Source: Prunus persica
Taxonomy: Eukaryota; Streptophyta; Magnoliopsida; Rosales; Rosaceae
Direction: 5' to 3'
DNA length: 64,000 nt
NCBI RefSeq assembly: GCF_000346465.2
Contig: NC_034013.1
Coordinates: 15,379,757-15,443,756, forward strand
Shown piece after piece: positions 49,087 through 60,149 of the stretch (position 1 is its first letter; the number at the start of each line of letters is the position of its first letter). Below the pieces are notes generated by a model that was not told the origin of the DNA, searched no databases, and was given only the letters and a program-made list of their open reading frames with translations. A program made the position numbers and the translations under genes.

Positions 49087-49673
49087 TTCGGAACTTCTAC
49101 AAGTTTTTCATTTCTTATCGGCAAGTCGTTCTTTTGCTTCACCCCGAGGTGTTCTGTTTGCTATAGTTTTATTTCATGGTTACTTTAATTGTTCAATACT
49201 GCTACTGTATACTTGTGGTGAGCATGTAATGATCTTATAAAATGAGAGAATTCTTCGTACTTAAACTTGATTCTTGTACAGTTTCACCTTCTAAGTGTGT
49301 AGACGACTGAAAAGTGTATGAATTTCTTCACAAAAAAGAATCCTATTATTTCATTATCTTCCTCCAAATAAGCTTCACTGTATTATTCTATTAGATATCT
49401 GAAACATAGCTGCTATGGCCATTACTATATTTGGCCATATCATTTGGCAGAGTTAATCTTCTTAAATGTGATGGTAATTGGCCATGGATATGCGTGTAGC
49501 TAGACCCAAAGCAGGTTCAGAAGAAACAAAAGAAAAGGAAAAGAAGTACAAGTTTCTACAGGAAAATGTATATGAAGCCAGCTACGTGGGTTCCTAGCCT
49601 TTTTTTTTGGAGTCTATCCTGAACGTAATTAAAAGCGAAATTAAATAACCAAACATCTAATCCTCCTTGTATT
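49087..49673. other. HIR 3' region and spacer
   Basis: AT-rich, no gene seen; ends at the target-site duplication of the LINE insertion. Confidence 0.5.
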
Positions 49674-50111
49674 AAGCATGGCTTTGGTTGGATTGGTGGA
49701 GTAATATTGGTAATGTGGTGGAGGATGTTCGTCGGTTAATGGTTGATCGAGAGGTGGCTGGAGTGTTCTATCAACACCGGAAAGGCAATGGGGTGGCACA
49801 TGGCCTAGCCCAGCATGGATTGAGAGCGAGGTCTCGACATTTCTGGATAGACAGTGTTCCTCCTTGGCTAAGCATTCTGTTAGATAAGGATAGAACTATG
49901 GCGTAGATCTTTGTTTGCATTTTTGAGGTGCGGTGGTACTCTTTTTCCTTGACTGGATTTTCCTCCATTGGAGGTTTTTGATGGCAAGGCTTTAATGAGG
50001 CCACACTAACGCCCTCCGTTCGTTTGTAAACTTTTATTGTTTGTCTGGTGCTAGTGATGAATGAAATTTTCTATTTGATCCAAAAAAAAAAAAAAAAAAG
50101 CATGGCGTTGG
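49674..50111 (+). mobile_element. 5'-truncated LINE with poly-A tail and target-site duplication
   Basis: Bases 49688-49905 read as the C-terminal end of a LINE RNase H domain: DWWSNIGNVVEDVRRLMVD, VFYQHRKGNGVAHGLAQHGL, FWIDSVPPWLSILLDKDRT, then a stop. A 3' region ends in A(18) at 50082-50099. Flanks AAGCATGGCTTTGG (49674-49687) and AAGCATGGCGTTGG (50098-50111) are a 14-bp target-site duplication with one mismatch. The insertion is short because of 5' truncation, the normal result of incomplete target-primed reverse transcription. Confidence 0.85.
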
Positions 50112-50309
50112 CATAACCCATAATCATCCTGAAATAGAGAGAAGATTTATTTCTATCATACAGTACTGAATTTCATCGGATTTTATATATTTTTCCCTTC
50201 ATTTTCTCCACTATTGACCTCATAAAAACTAATACAAATCCAAAAATAATCAGAACATGATAATAACAATTTGCAGCACCAGCAAAATTTGCTTCCAAAT
50301 AGTGTTCCT

Positions 50310-51492
50310 TTAGAGCCTAACAGCCAGAGACAGTCCAATTTTTGGACTTTTGTTCATGCCTACAAAATCCACCTCTCCAGATATAGACATAAAGATCTTT
50401 TGCCAGAATCCTTGCTGTATAACAACACCAACGCTGCCGTGCGTGCTAACTCGAGCCTTCGCCAGCGTAGAGGGCAAAAATGCATGCCGGGCACCGACCG
50501 CGAGGGCAGTATCATTTGTTGAAAAGCTATGTTTCAACTCTGCTCCTAGGGCTGTGTTGGTCAGGGGGTTCACCATGTGGTACCATGAAGCTTTTAAAGT
50601 ATCAAGCTTGTCCCTGCATAATTCAAAGTGTTATGTTCATGTCAACAAACTTATGCACTATTTCCTTTTCTCCAAGTTCTCACAGGATTGCTCACAAGGA
50701 CAAGGAAACAGTAGCAAAGGCACTATTGAAGCTCAAACCAGCGTTGAAATTGTCAAATGCCCCCGTAGCTATGTCAACGGCAAGGTCAGCTCCAATGGTG
50801 AACAGAGAACTGCCTCCTATGCCTACCACACCAGAGAAGTTTGCAACTGGATCATATGTATTGGAAGAATTTCGTATCAGTCCCATTCCTCCAGCAATCC
50901 CAGCAAAAGGGTTTTCATATTGCAGCTCCACCTGTTACCACAATGATGTCTGTTGATCTTAGAGTGAGGCCTTGTGATTTATCACTCATCAAACTTATTA
51001 ATGGTTTCAAACAACAAGTTGAAAAGTAGCTCAGATGGAAAATTGATGGAAATTCTTACCCTGCCATAATCTGGTATGGTAAAACTGAAGAGGGTGCTGA
51101 GGCCAGGAGCAATCAGTTTAACTGCAGAAATCACAGAAACCAGCAAACCATGCTAAACTATGAGTCCCAGCTCAGTTTTATCATCACCATTGCTCAACAG
51201 TACTTGACAGATTTAATATTGTAATGTTGTGAAGAAGCAAAGATAAACAGATTTGAATTAACCTTTGCATGAAACATCACTGTTCCAGTTGAGGCTTCGA
51301 TAATCAAACCGCACGGGCGGTTGATAAGCAAAATCTTTGTAGAGAAGATCTGATCAAAAGTAAGAGAACATGTATGAGTAGAGAAAGATCAAAAGAAAAG
51401 GATACAAAGAGAGAAGAAGATGGATGTGTAGAGTGTCTAAAACCTCTGGCCTCCTTGCCAATGTTGAAGGAGGCACCTGGAGTGTGACTCAT
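50310..51492 (-). CDS. VDAC-like outer-membrane porin, short form
   Basis: A 245-aa eukaryotic porin in five exons: 51492-51444, 51349-51263, 51121-51060, 50931-50696 and 50613-50310. The protein opens MSHTPGASFNIGKEARDLLY, then YQPPVRFDYRSLNWNSDVSC, and rejoins the usual VDAC sequence at PGLSTLFSFTIPDYGRVELQ. The remainder is regular: FSGVVGIGGSSLFTIGADL, NPLTNTALGAELKHSFST, KARVSTHGSVG, and ISGEVDF...PKIGLSLAV. VDACs form the metabolite channel of the mitochondrial outer membrane. Typical plant VDACs have about 276 residues; the loss of about 30 falls in exon 2, where two beta-strands would lie. I recall other plants having similarly short paralogues, so this may be a real subfamily rather than a defect. 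All phases join. Confidence 0.82.
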
Positions 51493-51795
51493 TTGTTGCT
51501 AAACCAACTGGGATCAAGCTTAATTTAAAAAATCTTTGATAAATTGGTAGAATGTATGATTATGGTGTATAAGGTGGCATGGGAATTTATTGAGAATTCA
51601 ATTAGGATGGCACCAAAGAAGGAAGAGGAAGTTTCCTTATTGTTGACAAACTGATACTAAACTAGGGAGTACAATGTGGGACGAGAGTGAAAATTCTCTG
51701 TGTTGGAGTTTTTCCCATGAAAGGTCGTAGTCACCTTGTTGATGCTTTAAGGATGCAGGACTTCAAATAGGCAAGGAATTCAATAGCTGAAAAGG

Positions 51796-51826
<31 letters not shown>

Positions 51827-52904
51827 TGGAAATTAACAATTATATTTGTAGTGTCAAGGGCTCAAGGTGATTATCTTCCTAGTGGGTTTTTAGATTGGGG
51901 AATTTTCATTTTCTGTGTTGTTTAGATGAGCATTCATCTTTTGGCCCTACCCTTTCTTTTGGCTTTGTTTATATCAAAACCAAACTAGGTAACATAATTT
52001 ATGAATTCATTGCTATTTACATGGGAAATGAATCAGTGGTAGAATTATTTGAAAGACACAAAAACAAAAGTGCCTTGAAAATTTTGAAGTATTTGCAATT
52101 CCGATTACAAAAGTCTAAATGGGAAGCAGCGGCCCGTTTCTTTGACTATAAGGCCTAGCTTTTGCCTGAGTTTTGCGGGATCCTTTTTATCTTGAGGGTT
52201 CTTTTTCTTGAGAAATTTTTGTATGTTTCGAGTACACCAGCTAGTTGGTATACCACACAATACGCATGGGACAAGCTGGTGTACCCGAAACATACAAAAA
52301 TCACTCATTTTTCTTCTCCTTTTTAACATCATCAGCTCCATCCTCGTTATCTTTTTACCTTGTTCTGCTTCTCCTTCTTTAGTCTTCATGTTAATGTCCA
52401 GTAACAACGGCACAAAATAATTATAATAATAATGAAATACATATATTTATCCATGCTTAATATGAGGAGGAGAGAGTTTAATTAACAAATATAGAAACAA
52501 GCACATGATGAAATATGCGAATGCAATTTTATACGTTAGAAAGCAATTTCAGTGTTCATACTTTTCCGCGGCATCATCACAGAAAGCTCTGCACTGCCAT
52601 CCAAATGTTCTTTTCAAGTCTACCAACACTCTTTTTTTCTTCCCCCTCCCATTGCCTTTCTCTTATATCAAGGTTTCAATAGTGAGTCAATCAATTCAAC
52701 AAACCACAAAAAAACAGAACATGATGACAACTTGCCACTTTCCCCACTCACTTTTTCACTTTATTTTGAAGGACCTCTTTTTCAACTCAACACAGTTGTT
52801 TTCATCCCAATTTCAAATTTTTGTCACCCTCTGATTAATTTAGCACCTAAGTAACAAAATGTTGCCATATATTATATCTACTACTCTTCCTTCCCGCTTT
52901 CCCT
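51493..52904. other. Intergenic; poly-A tract and a small hairpin
   Basis: No gene is seen. A run of about 34 A lies at 51790-51824. The hairpin at 52215-52301 is listed separately. The last 50 bases are the 3' untranslated region of the MCTP gene. Confidence 0.5.
52215..52301. repeat. 28-bp-arm hairpin
   Basis: The left arm (52215-52242, ending ACACCAGCT) and right arm (52274-52301, beginning AGCTGGTGTAC) are inverted copies with one mismatch over 28 bp, separated by a 31-nt loop. The size is in the range of a small-RNA precursor or a tiny foldback element. Confidence 0.75.
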
Positions 52905-55900
52905 CTACATTAACCGGTCCGACAAGCTTGGCAGCCTCCGGAAGAAGTTCAGGCTAGCCGGCGGCATGTGCTCTCGGAACATGGGGTGGCGCAGATAGTA
53001 AAATCCCAAGGCCACAGCAACCATTTTTGGTGGTACTGCATACAAAACCACAGTGATAGCTAGGCACACTCCAATGAACAGTTTTGTGGCTCTTGGGTCT
53101 CTCCAGCTCACCAATGCTTGGGCCCGCTCTCCCTGTGTCGCAAAATCACCCAAAACTGTTTGGACCCGGGCTGCCAACATCCGTAACCGATCATACCGAA
53201 CCCGGATGACATCGGGTGGCCTTGAGCTTGGGATTGTATCAAACTCCTCATCAAGTTCATCCGGATCAACCGTATCCGCTTGAGACAGCCGGATATCCAT
53301 CCCGGCTGGGATCTTGGGCCTGAACCGGTAATACCAAACACCAATTAAGAACACGTATAGAAACCCGGTTGGGACAATCAAATCCGGGTACCAAACAAGA
53401 ACTAAATACAACACATGGACCAAAACTGTGGTAACCGGGTTTCTCCATCTTCTAATATCATCAGACCATTTTGCCAACCCGACCAACCATGCAAGCACAG
53501 CCACAATCCGAAACCAATTCGCTTTGCTTTTTCTCATGCTCCATGAATGCGAATCCGCATCCAACATGTACCGCACCACCTCGGACCCCAAAGGCGGCTC
53601 TGAGCGCCCGAGCCACGCTGACACCATGCGAGTGGCGGCACCGCGCAATGCCTCCTGTTGAGCCACCCCAAGGGGGCGGAGATAGTGCATTCTAGGAAGC
53701 AATGGTTGTCCGTAGACCGCGCATGTCTCGGGCAGCAACGACGGGCAGGCAAACCGAACCGCCAACTCGATTTCACCCATTTTCTTCAACCCAGTTCTCA
53801 ACAGCACCAGCAGCGGGTATGAGTTCGTATACACCTTGTTGCTCTCCAGCGTAGATATACGTATTCGTATTTTTCCTATACGGCAGTCTGGTTTGTCCTC
53901 CCCCACGCCAGCAAACATGCGCCAGTTGTCAAACACTCCTATGGTGAGGACGGTGCAGGGGTCATAAACCTGCCACGTGTACTGCTCGTTCCAGCGCGGG
54001 TCAAAGCTATCGGTGATGGTCCGAGTCCGGACCCACTTTTTCCCGTACTTGGCCACACAGTAAGCGTCCGTGGAGCCTTTCCCACCTGATTTGGCTTTCA
54101 TGGGAAGCAAGCCGCGAGCGCCGAGAATCCCCAGCTCCAAAATGCCTACAGCCGGCTTCCACAGCTGCTTAGCTGTGGGCCGAAAGTCACTGCACACGTG
54201 CGCCGCTTCGTCCAGCACGTGATACCCTCCCTCCAAGCAGAGCCGTAGATGGATTCTGCCGCAGTAGGGCTCGGTCCTGCGGCACTCCAGCTCGTTTCCT
54301 TGGCACTCCAGCCCGAACCACTTGGACGCCACGTAGCGCTCGTCGATTCGCTGCTCGATCGAGCTCACCGGAATTACGACGTGGCCGAGGATCGCGGCGT
54401 CTTTATTGGTGCGGTCCTCGACGATTAAGATCAACGAGTCCTCGAGAGGCTCCCCTGCGACGAAGATGAGGTCCTCGTTCCAGTGAAACGACGCGCTGTG
54501 ATTGTTCATGGATCCGCGCCTGGTTCTAGCTGATTGTGGCCCCAGCTGAGCTTTGACTCGGATCTCGGGAGCCGTTAATGGAGGCAAATTCGATGGAATG
54601 TGAAGGTCCTGAGCTTCCATAATCGTCAATCTCAGATACCAGAGCTTCGGCGATTGGTAAACTTTGGAACGCGTGTGAGCCACGAATGGCGCGTCGGAGC
54701 TCCACGCTTCCGGGAAGGCATCGTCGGCTTGGGTCCCGATCCAAACAGAGAGCTGGATTTCCCCGGTGATTCGGCCGGAGTTCTGATCTCCGTCTAGAGA
54801 ACACCATTGCGGAGCCAAGGGACTGTCCGGAGGGTCTCGAACCAGCACATCGGCGAGGTTGAAGCGAATGCCGCCTAAGAACTTGTCGGACGGCAAGTCG
54901 AGAACGACGATCTCCAGCTCCGAGTTCACTGAGTCAGGCCGGTTGTGTGCGAGCGCGAACACCTGGTTCCACTCGGGCGAGTCCGTCGGCTCGCCGGGCC
55001 TGTGAACCGCCGGCTTCGACCTCACCATGTGGGTCGATGTACGGACCCTCACGTAGGGGCTCTCGTTCGGAGCCAGGCCTCGAGCCTTGACTATTCTGAT
55101 GAACAAATACTGCATCGGCTCGACGAGATCTCGAGGGTGGATTCTCTCCCTCTCCGGCCCCGCGAACTTGCCGGAAATCACCTTCGGCGAGAAGTCTCCG
55201 TTAGGCTTCCTTAGGATTCTCACTCTCTCAGTATTCATCACTCTGTGAGTCTCCATTTTTCTCACCTCCGATTGAAACTGAGCCTCCGGCTGATGCTGAT
55301 GATGACTCGACATATCGTGCCCGGCCTGTTCAGAATGTACATGAACCATCGGCGGCGGCGACTCCTCGACAACCGGCGGCGAGTACGAGCTTTCGTGCAT
55401 TCTGTTCGCAAGCGGAAATCCAGGGACCTCGAAGACCGTACCTTCCTCGACCCCCACAACTCCCGGACGCGGAGATCTCGGCTTCTCCTGTGGCGGATCC
55501 TCCTGAGGCGGGGGAGGCGGCGATTCCTCAACCAACTCATCGTAGTAATAAATCCTCAGTCCAATCTCGCCTTTGATCCAGCTGAACACGCTTTTCTTCT
55601 CCAGCTGGAAATATACCAATCCCTCGTCGCCGCGCCTGGAAAACTGGGTGCCGTAGAGCTTGACCCTGCCGAGGAAGTGGTTTTTACGGGCGGTGCCACT
55701 GGAGTTGCCGAAACGCTTGTCGTTGAGGACCTCGATCTCGAGCTCCTCATATTCCATGTGGTCGGGGTCGGAGACGACGAACTCGAGGGCCTCGTTCCAG
55801 GCGGGGTTGAGGGACTTGTACTTGGTGGAGGTGCGCTTGCGCTGGCCGTCGAAGTCGGCGACAACGTAGGGGCTGGAGCTGCCCTGGCCATCCTTGGGCA

Positions 55901-56087
55901 GAAGGTCCCGCGCGTCGACGACTTCAACGATCAGCTTCCTGACTGTCCTCGGCGGCTGCGGTGGTTCTGAAGGTTGTGGCTGGGGCTGAGGCTGGGGTTG
56001 GGGTTGGGGTTGGGATTGGGATTGTGGCGGTGGCTGTTGTTGTGGCGGTGACTGTTGTTGGGTTGGAAGTTGGAAAGAAACCGTCAT
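52905..56087 (-). CDS. QKY: Multiple C2 domain and transmembrane protein (QUIRKY-like MCTP)
   Basis: An intronless 1060-aa protein. The frame stays open for 70 codons upstream (to 56297), but I choose the ATG at 56087 (MTVSFQLPTQQQSPPQQQ) because only then does the C2 domain come near the start, as in QUIRKY. Layout: PQ-rich tract (10-47); C2A 50-180 (KLIVEVVDARDLLPKDGQGS); Pro-rich linker; C2B 325-450; C2C 480-620; C2D 648-780 (ILELGILGARGLLPMKAKSG); and the phosphoribosyltransferase-C-like membrane region 905-1060, with hydrophobic helices near 886-925 and 1000-1035. The end SLNFFRRLPSLSDRLM matches QKY closely. QUIRKY (MCTP15) acts at plasmodesmata with STRUBBELIG in organ shape and cell-cell signalling; C2 domains tether ER to plasma membrane. 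Family identity is very secure, orthology likely. Confidence 0.94.
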   Translation of the reverse strand: MTVSFQLPTQQQSPPQQQPPPQSQSQPQPQPQPQPQPQPSEPPQPPRTVRKLIVEVVDARDLLPKDGQGSSSPYVVADFDGQRKRTSTKYKSLNPAWNEALEFVVSDPDHMEYEELEIEVLNDKRFGNSSGTARKNHFLGRVKLYGTQFSRRGDEGLVYFQLEKKSVFSWIKGEIGLRIYYYDELVEESPPPPPQEDPPQEKPRSPRPGVVGVEEGTVFEVPGFPLANRMHESSYSPPVVEESPPPMVHVHSEQAGHDMSSHHQHQPEAQFQSEVRKMETHRVMNTERVRILRKPNGDFSPKVISGKFAGPERERIHPRDLVEPMQYLFIRIVKARGLAPNESPYVRVRTSTHMVRSKPAVHRPGEPTDSPEWNQVFALAHNRPDSVNSELEIVVLDLPSDKFLGGIRFNLADVLVRDPPDSPLAPQWCSLDGDQNSGRITGEIQLSVWIGTQADDAFPEAWSSDAPFVAHTRSKVYQSPKLWYLRLTIMEAQDLHIPSNLPPLTAPEIRVKAQLGPQSARTRRGSMNNHSASFHWNEDLIFVAGEPLEDSLILIVEDRTNKDAAILGHVVIPVSSIEQRIDERYVASKWFGLECQGNELECRRTEPYCGRIHLRLCLEGGYHVLDEAAHVCSDFRPTAKQLWKPAVGILELGILGARGLLPMKAKSGGKGSTDAYCVAKYGKKWVRTRTITDSFDPRWNEQYTWQVYDPCTVLTIGVFDNWRMFAGVGEDKPDCRIGKIRIRISTLESNKVYTNSYPLLVLLRTGLKKMGEIELAVRFACPSLLPETCAVYGQPLLPRMHYLRPLGVAQQEALRGAATRMVSAWLGRSEPPLGSEVVRYMLDADSHSWSMRKSKANWFRIVAVLAWLVGLAKWSDDIRRWRNPVTTVLVHVLYLVLVWYPDLIVPTGFLYVFLIGVWYYRFRPKIPAGMDIRLSQADTVDPDELDEEFDTIPSSRPPDVIRVRYDRLRMLAARVQTVLGDFATQGERAQALVSWRDPRATKLFIGVCLAITVVLYAVPPKMVAVALGFYYLRHPMFREHMPPASLNFFRRLPSLSDRLM

Positions 56088-57740
56088 GGTCTCATATTTC
56101 TGATGGGAGTGTGAGTGAGTTTTGGTTTTGGTTTTGGTTAGGGACAAAAACAGTTGGTAAATTGGGCGTTGATAGCGGGAGAGAGAATGAATGGGAATGG
56201 GAATGGGAAGGGGATGTGCGGGTTTTGGGTTTTGCTTTTGAGCTGTGCGCTTTTTTGAATTTGTGCACTGCTTGCTTGCTGGGTTGCATTGCATCATATC
56301 ATATCATATGCCTAATGCATGGCATGGTGCTTGATTACCATGCTAATCTTTTTGTTTTTATTTTTTAAAATTTATTATTGATAATTTTTGTGTGCATTTT
56401 TTTGGTTAAAAGATTTTGTTGAGAAGGAAGAGATTAGATTCCATTCTCTCTCCTGAAGGTTTTCGATTCACTTTTCGGCTTGTAAATTATAATTCACATA
56501 TTCCTCTTTCTTTTCCTTTATTATTTGCTTTTTCATAATTAATTTGATTATGCTTTGTTTAAGAATTGGCATGTCAAATATTGTGATGGGTGATAGCATT
56601 AGATGATGATAGAGAAAGAAGAGAATGAGATGGCATATAAGTTGTACTGGATGGAAGAAGGCACATGATTCTTCCAGTGAGTGAGGCAAGTATGTATGTG
56701 TGAGTGTATGGCCCTCTCTTTTTGTGAAAAGCAATCACATTTTGAATAAAGGTTTGGGTGACAAAGCATATCATCCCCCTTTTTATTTTCATATTGGGTT
56801 CTCTTCTATATATTCTCCTCTCCTCTTATCTCTTTATGTCCCCTTGTCAAACAAAATCATCAAAATATTCCAAGTCCAACATACACATATTATCCTTTTT
56901 TCTACCACCATATGGGCAACTCAGATGTGTTCAGAAAAGCACCTGAACTAGTAAAAGTGATTTTTTCAGATATAATTGTGGATTTAAATTGCTTTAATTT
57001 CTTTCAGATACATAGGAGGAGAAAGACCTTCATGAAACGGAGATAATACTATTTTGTTATTTCCGACCAATAACGTTATGACATGCGCATAATAACATTT
57101 TCACATAACATATCATTATTGACCGGATATAACAAAACAGTGCGGCTATCCCCGTTGTAACTAAGTTTTTCTCATCCGAGAGTGGATATTAGGTCACAAC
57201 TTTTTGGCAATTGGCACGCATCTCGAAGAAGCTTCTCCAAGCCGCATCAGATGGAGAAAGTGATGTTGTGGTGGTGTGGCTTTTTTCCCAATTGCTGTGT
57301 TGCTCTCTGCTTTTGTTTGCTCAACGAATCTGATCCTGCTTCCCTACATATACATATATGCATATATAATAAAGTCATTTTTGAATTGATGCCCTTCTGT
57401 TTTGAGCATATTTTGGCTCTCTGCTCATGATCTGTGGATGAGATAATAGGTAGATTGATGCTCAAGCCTCAGAATATTAGCGAACATACAAACATGCCCT
57501 TACCCAAAGAGGCTGCTGCTTTTAACTTCTTCAACTTTAATACAACTCTTAACATGTCCACAAAATAGAGACTCTATATCAACGGTTAATACATACAATT
57601 TTGTAATAGAATTCTCCATGCCATTAGCATCTGATCATGTTTAATTTTTCAGACATTTTCATTTTCATTAATAATAAGAGGAGATTTGCGTGTGTAAACA
57701 TAATATCCATAGCTAGCCAGCCTTATTTCATAATTAATTC
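56088..57740. other. Intergenic, no gene seen
   Basis: Bases 56088-56300 are the likely leader of the QUIRKY-like gene. The remaining AT-rich DNA has no recognised gene or element. Confidence 0.5.
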
Positions 57741-58729
57741 TCATTCTCCTCCTCTTGATTGGAACGTCTGATGAGAAACTAGCATCCCTAATGAAAATGC
57801 TACAACGGCGGTGGCGGTCGCGGCGGTTAAAATCATCCTTTTCTTTTTGCTCAACATCTCCATTGCCATCCTTAAAACTCCATCTTCATGCTCATCCCAT
57901 TTCCTTATATTTTCTAGAGAGAACAATACATGGCCATTTCCTAATAATATGTTTGAGTAGTGTCCATCATTTTCGGGTCTTAAGAATAAGCCTTGGACAT
58001 TTGTATACTGTGTATCATTTTCTGTTGCTCCTACCTTTGGTATAATGATATAGAGCGTCTCACCCTCCAATTTTGCCGTGATCATATTGGCATCTGAGTT
58101 TGGCGGAATGGAAAATTTCTCCTCAAAATACTCAAATTCATTCTTAATCTCCACAAAATACATTTCATCCTCAGAAGACTGATCAGATTCACTCTCCTCC
58201 TCATCAAAAGACTCAACTTCATCCTCCTCCTCCTCCTCCTCCTCAGAAGACCCAGATTCGTTCTCTTTATTCACTTGCCTTCCTCCGCTGATTGTTACAT
58301 GGCCAGCTGAGTCATTGACCTCGACCTTCACCTCCCCCTTTTTGAAATCTAAGAGACAATTGTATAATTATAATTTATAAGATAAACAAATCTCATTAAT
58401 AATATAATGCATCTGGTTACATACAATTAATATCCGCTTTTTGGTTCATATATATATATATAAGTGGATCATGATCATCATGTGATTGTAACACCACGTG
58501 ACATAGAAAAAATCATGCATATACGCTTTGTGTTTTTTCTTTTGAGGAAATGAAACAACAATAAAGTATTGGAAAAATAGATATGCTATAGTAGATATGA
58601 AGTACTTGGAAGTTGAAGGAGGAGATAATGGGCTTTGGAGTCCTCCATCCACTCTGAGAAAGGTACAACTTTTCGACGAAGGCCTATTGTTGATGTCGAC
58701 CATCTTGTGGATCCTCTAACATCTGCCAT
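57741..58729 (-). CDS. RTM2-like protein: alpha-crystallin domain plus C-terminal membrane anchor, copy 1
   Basis: A 243-aa protein in two exons, 58729-58606 and 58348-57741. Exon 1 ends HYLLLQLP, and exon 2 continues FKKGEVKVEVNDSAGHVTIS, the two halves of an Hsp20-like alpha-crystallin fold. This fold is interrupted by an acidic insert (about 65-105, mostly Glu/Asp/Ser) before FEEKFSIPPNSDANMITAKL and GETLYIIIPKVG. The C-terminal quarter has SLENIRKWDEHEDGVLRMAM, then a helix AVVAFSLGMLVSHQTF that anchors the protein. This architecture is that of the RESTRICTED TEV MOVEMENT 2 (RTM2) group, whose Arabidopsis namesake acts in phloem against long-distance potyvirus spread; many members have no known role. 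The insert and the Asn in place of Asp at the exon junction distinguish it from copy 2. Confidence 0.85.
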
Positions 58730-58831
58730 CAACGATCCACTAATACCAAACCGATGAAACCTTAATTGTAATAACAAAATTAACCCATTGAAAAGATGAT
58801 GATCCAATTTGTGGTGAACCCATTGATTGAT

Positions 58832-58841
58832 TGTATATATA
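58832..58841 (-). promoter_or_regulatory. TATA box of RTM2-like copy 1
   Basis: TGTATATATAGGA with GATTGATTG in front and AGTAGC behind lies about 105 bp upstream of the ATG. The same block occurs before copy 2, so it is conserved between the paralogues. Confidence 0.55.
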
Positions 58842-59203
58842 GGAGTAGCTAGACATAATCGATTTAGGAAGCTGCATGCAGGGTCAATCTTAATTTCCCC
58901 TGCATGCCAAGTTTGGGGTTGCTTGCCGGCTTATTTGGGTTTTCATGGTGGAAAAAGGACAATATTATTCCTTGCCTTCCTTGTGCCTAAACTCCCAATT
59001 AATTATTAATAAACTATACCTCTCTTTCTATCAAGGCCTATAATTAATATAACATTAACATACCAATTAACTAGATGGAGCCCACACAGTATATGTGTGC
59101 GATGAGTTAAGAATGGTGATTATGTGAAACAAGATTTTTCCTCTAATTATTTCACCATATTTCTTGCTAACACGCGCACGCACACACATATATATCCCTT
59201 CTA

Positions 59204-59781
59204 TTGAGATCTCTTAAATAATATTTGAGGGACATCCTTTAGGGTACCTTACGATTTTATTTTTAATGATCCAAACCATCTATTTTTTAGGTTTTCATTC
59301 AGAGATCATCCTTGCAAAAAATTAGACAAATCGAAAACCGTTTAGACATCTAAGTTTGTCCTACAAAATCAATGAACAAGGTGCATCTAGAAAGTACTAA
59401 AATTTCAATAATTTAATTAAGTAGTCAAATGATATAGGGACACCCTTTAGGATCCCTACAATTTTTGTTTTTCAACGATCCAAACCAACTATTTTTAAAG
59501 TCTACATTCATAGATCATCTTTGCAAAAAATTCGACAAATCAGAAATCGTTTCGACATCCAATTGTGTCCTATAAAATTAATGAATACGGTGTTTCAAGA
59601 AAGTACTAAAATTTCAATAACTCAATTGAGTGGTCAAATGATATCGGATTCAAGTGATTTTTTGTAGAGATAATCTTTGAATGATTATCTAAAAAATAGA
59701 CAGTTTGGATTAGTAAAATACAATGCAGAGTAGGCACTATAAGGGCGTCTCTCAAATAAACTTATTTAAGGGATCCCTCAA
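59204..59781. mobile_element. TIR element with internal 205-bp direct duplication
   Basis: The left end TTGAGATCTCTTAAATAATA and the complement of the right end (TTGAGGGATCCCTTAAATAA) form terminal inverted repeats of about 40 bp (59204-59245 and 59738-59781). Inside, two direct copies (about 59225-59430 and 59432-59640) share GATCCAAACCA, GATCATC(C/T)TTGCAAAAAATT and GAAAGTACTAAAATTTCAAT. The right end recurs in P450 intron 6. No coding capacity; probably a non-autonomous DNA transposon, class unknown. Confidence 0.6.
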
Positions 59782-59783
59782 CA

Positions 59784-59911
<128 letters not shown>

Positions 59912-60149
59912 TGCTCTTTGAGTAGAGTTTTAGGTATAGATGTTATGAATGATTTAAACAGGTTAGAAATTTAGTTTAAGAGGAGAAGGTTACAAGGATA
60001 CATCTCATTCATTGAAATGTTCTTATTTATAAACAACAGATGACAGAGAATTAAAGTAAAACAAGTGTAACTTAACAGTTAATTAATGTACACAGATTAA
60101 TTAATTAAAGAGCTAGCTCTCTAGATAATCTTATTTCTCATTGCCCTGC

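Noticed and set aside
49087..49400. Extra exon after the HIR stop
   Set aside because: The family ends at the [12 protein letters not shown] terminus; downstream frames are unrelated.
56088..56297. Upstream extension of the QUIRKY-like frame by 70 codons
   Set aside because: Low-complexity Lys/Thr/Ser/Pro run with no similarity to the family; family proteins start just before C2A, so it is treated as leader.
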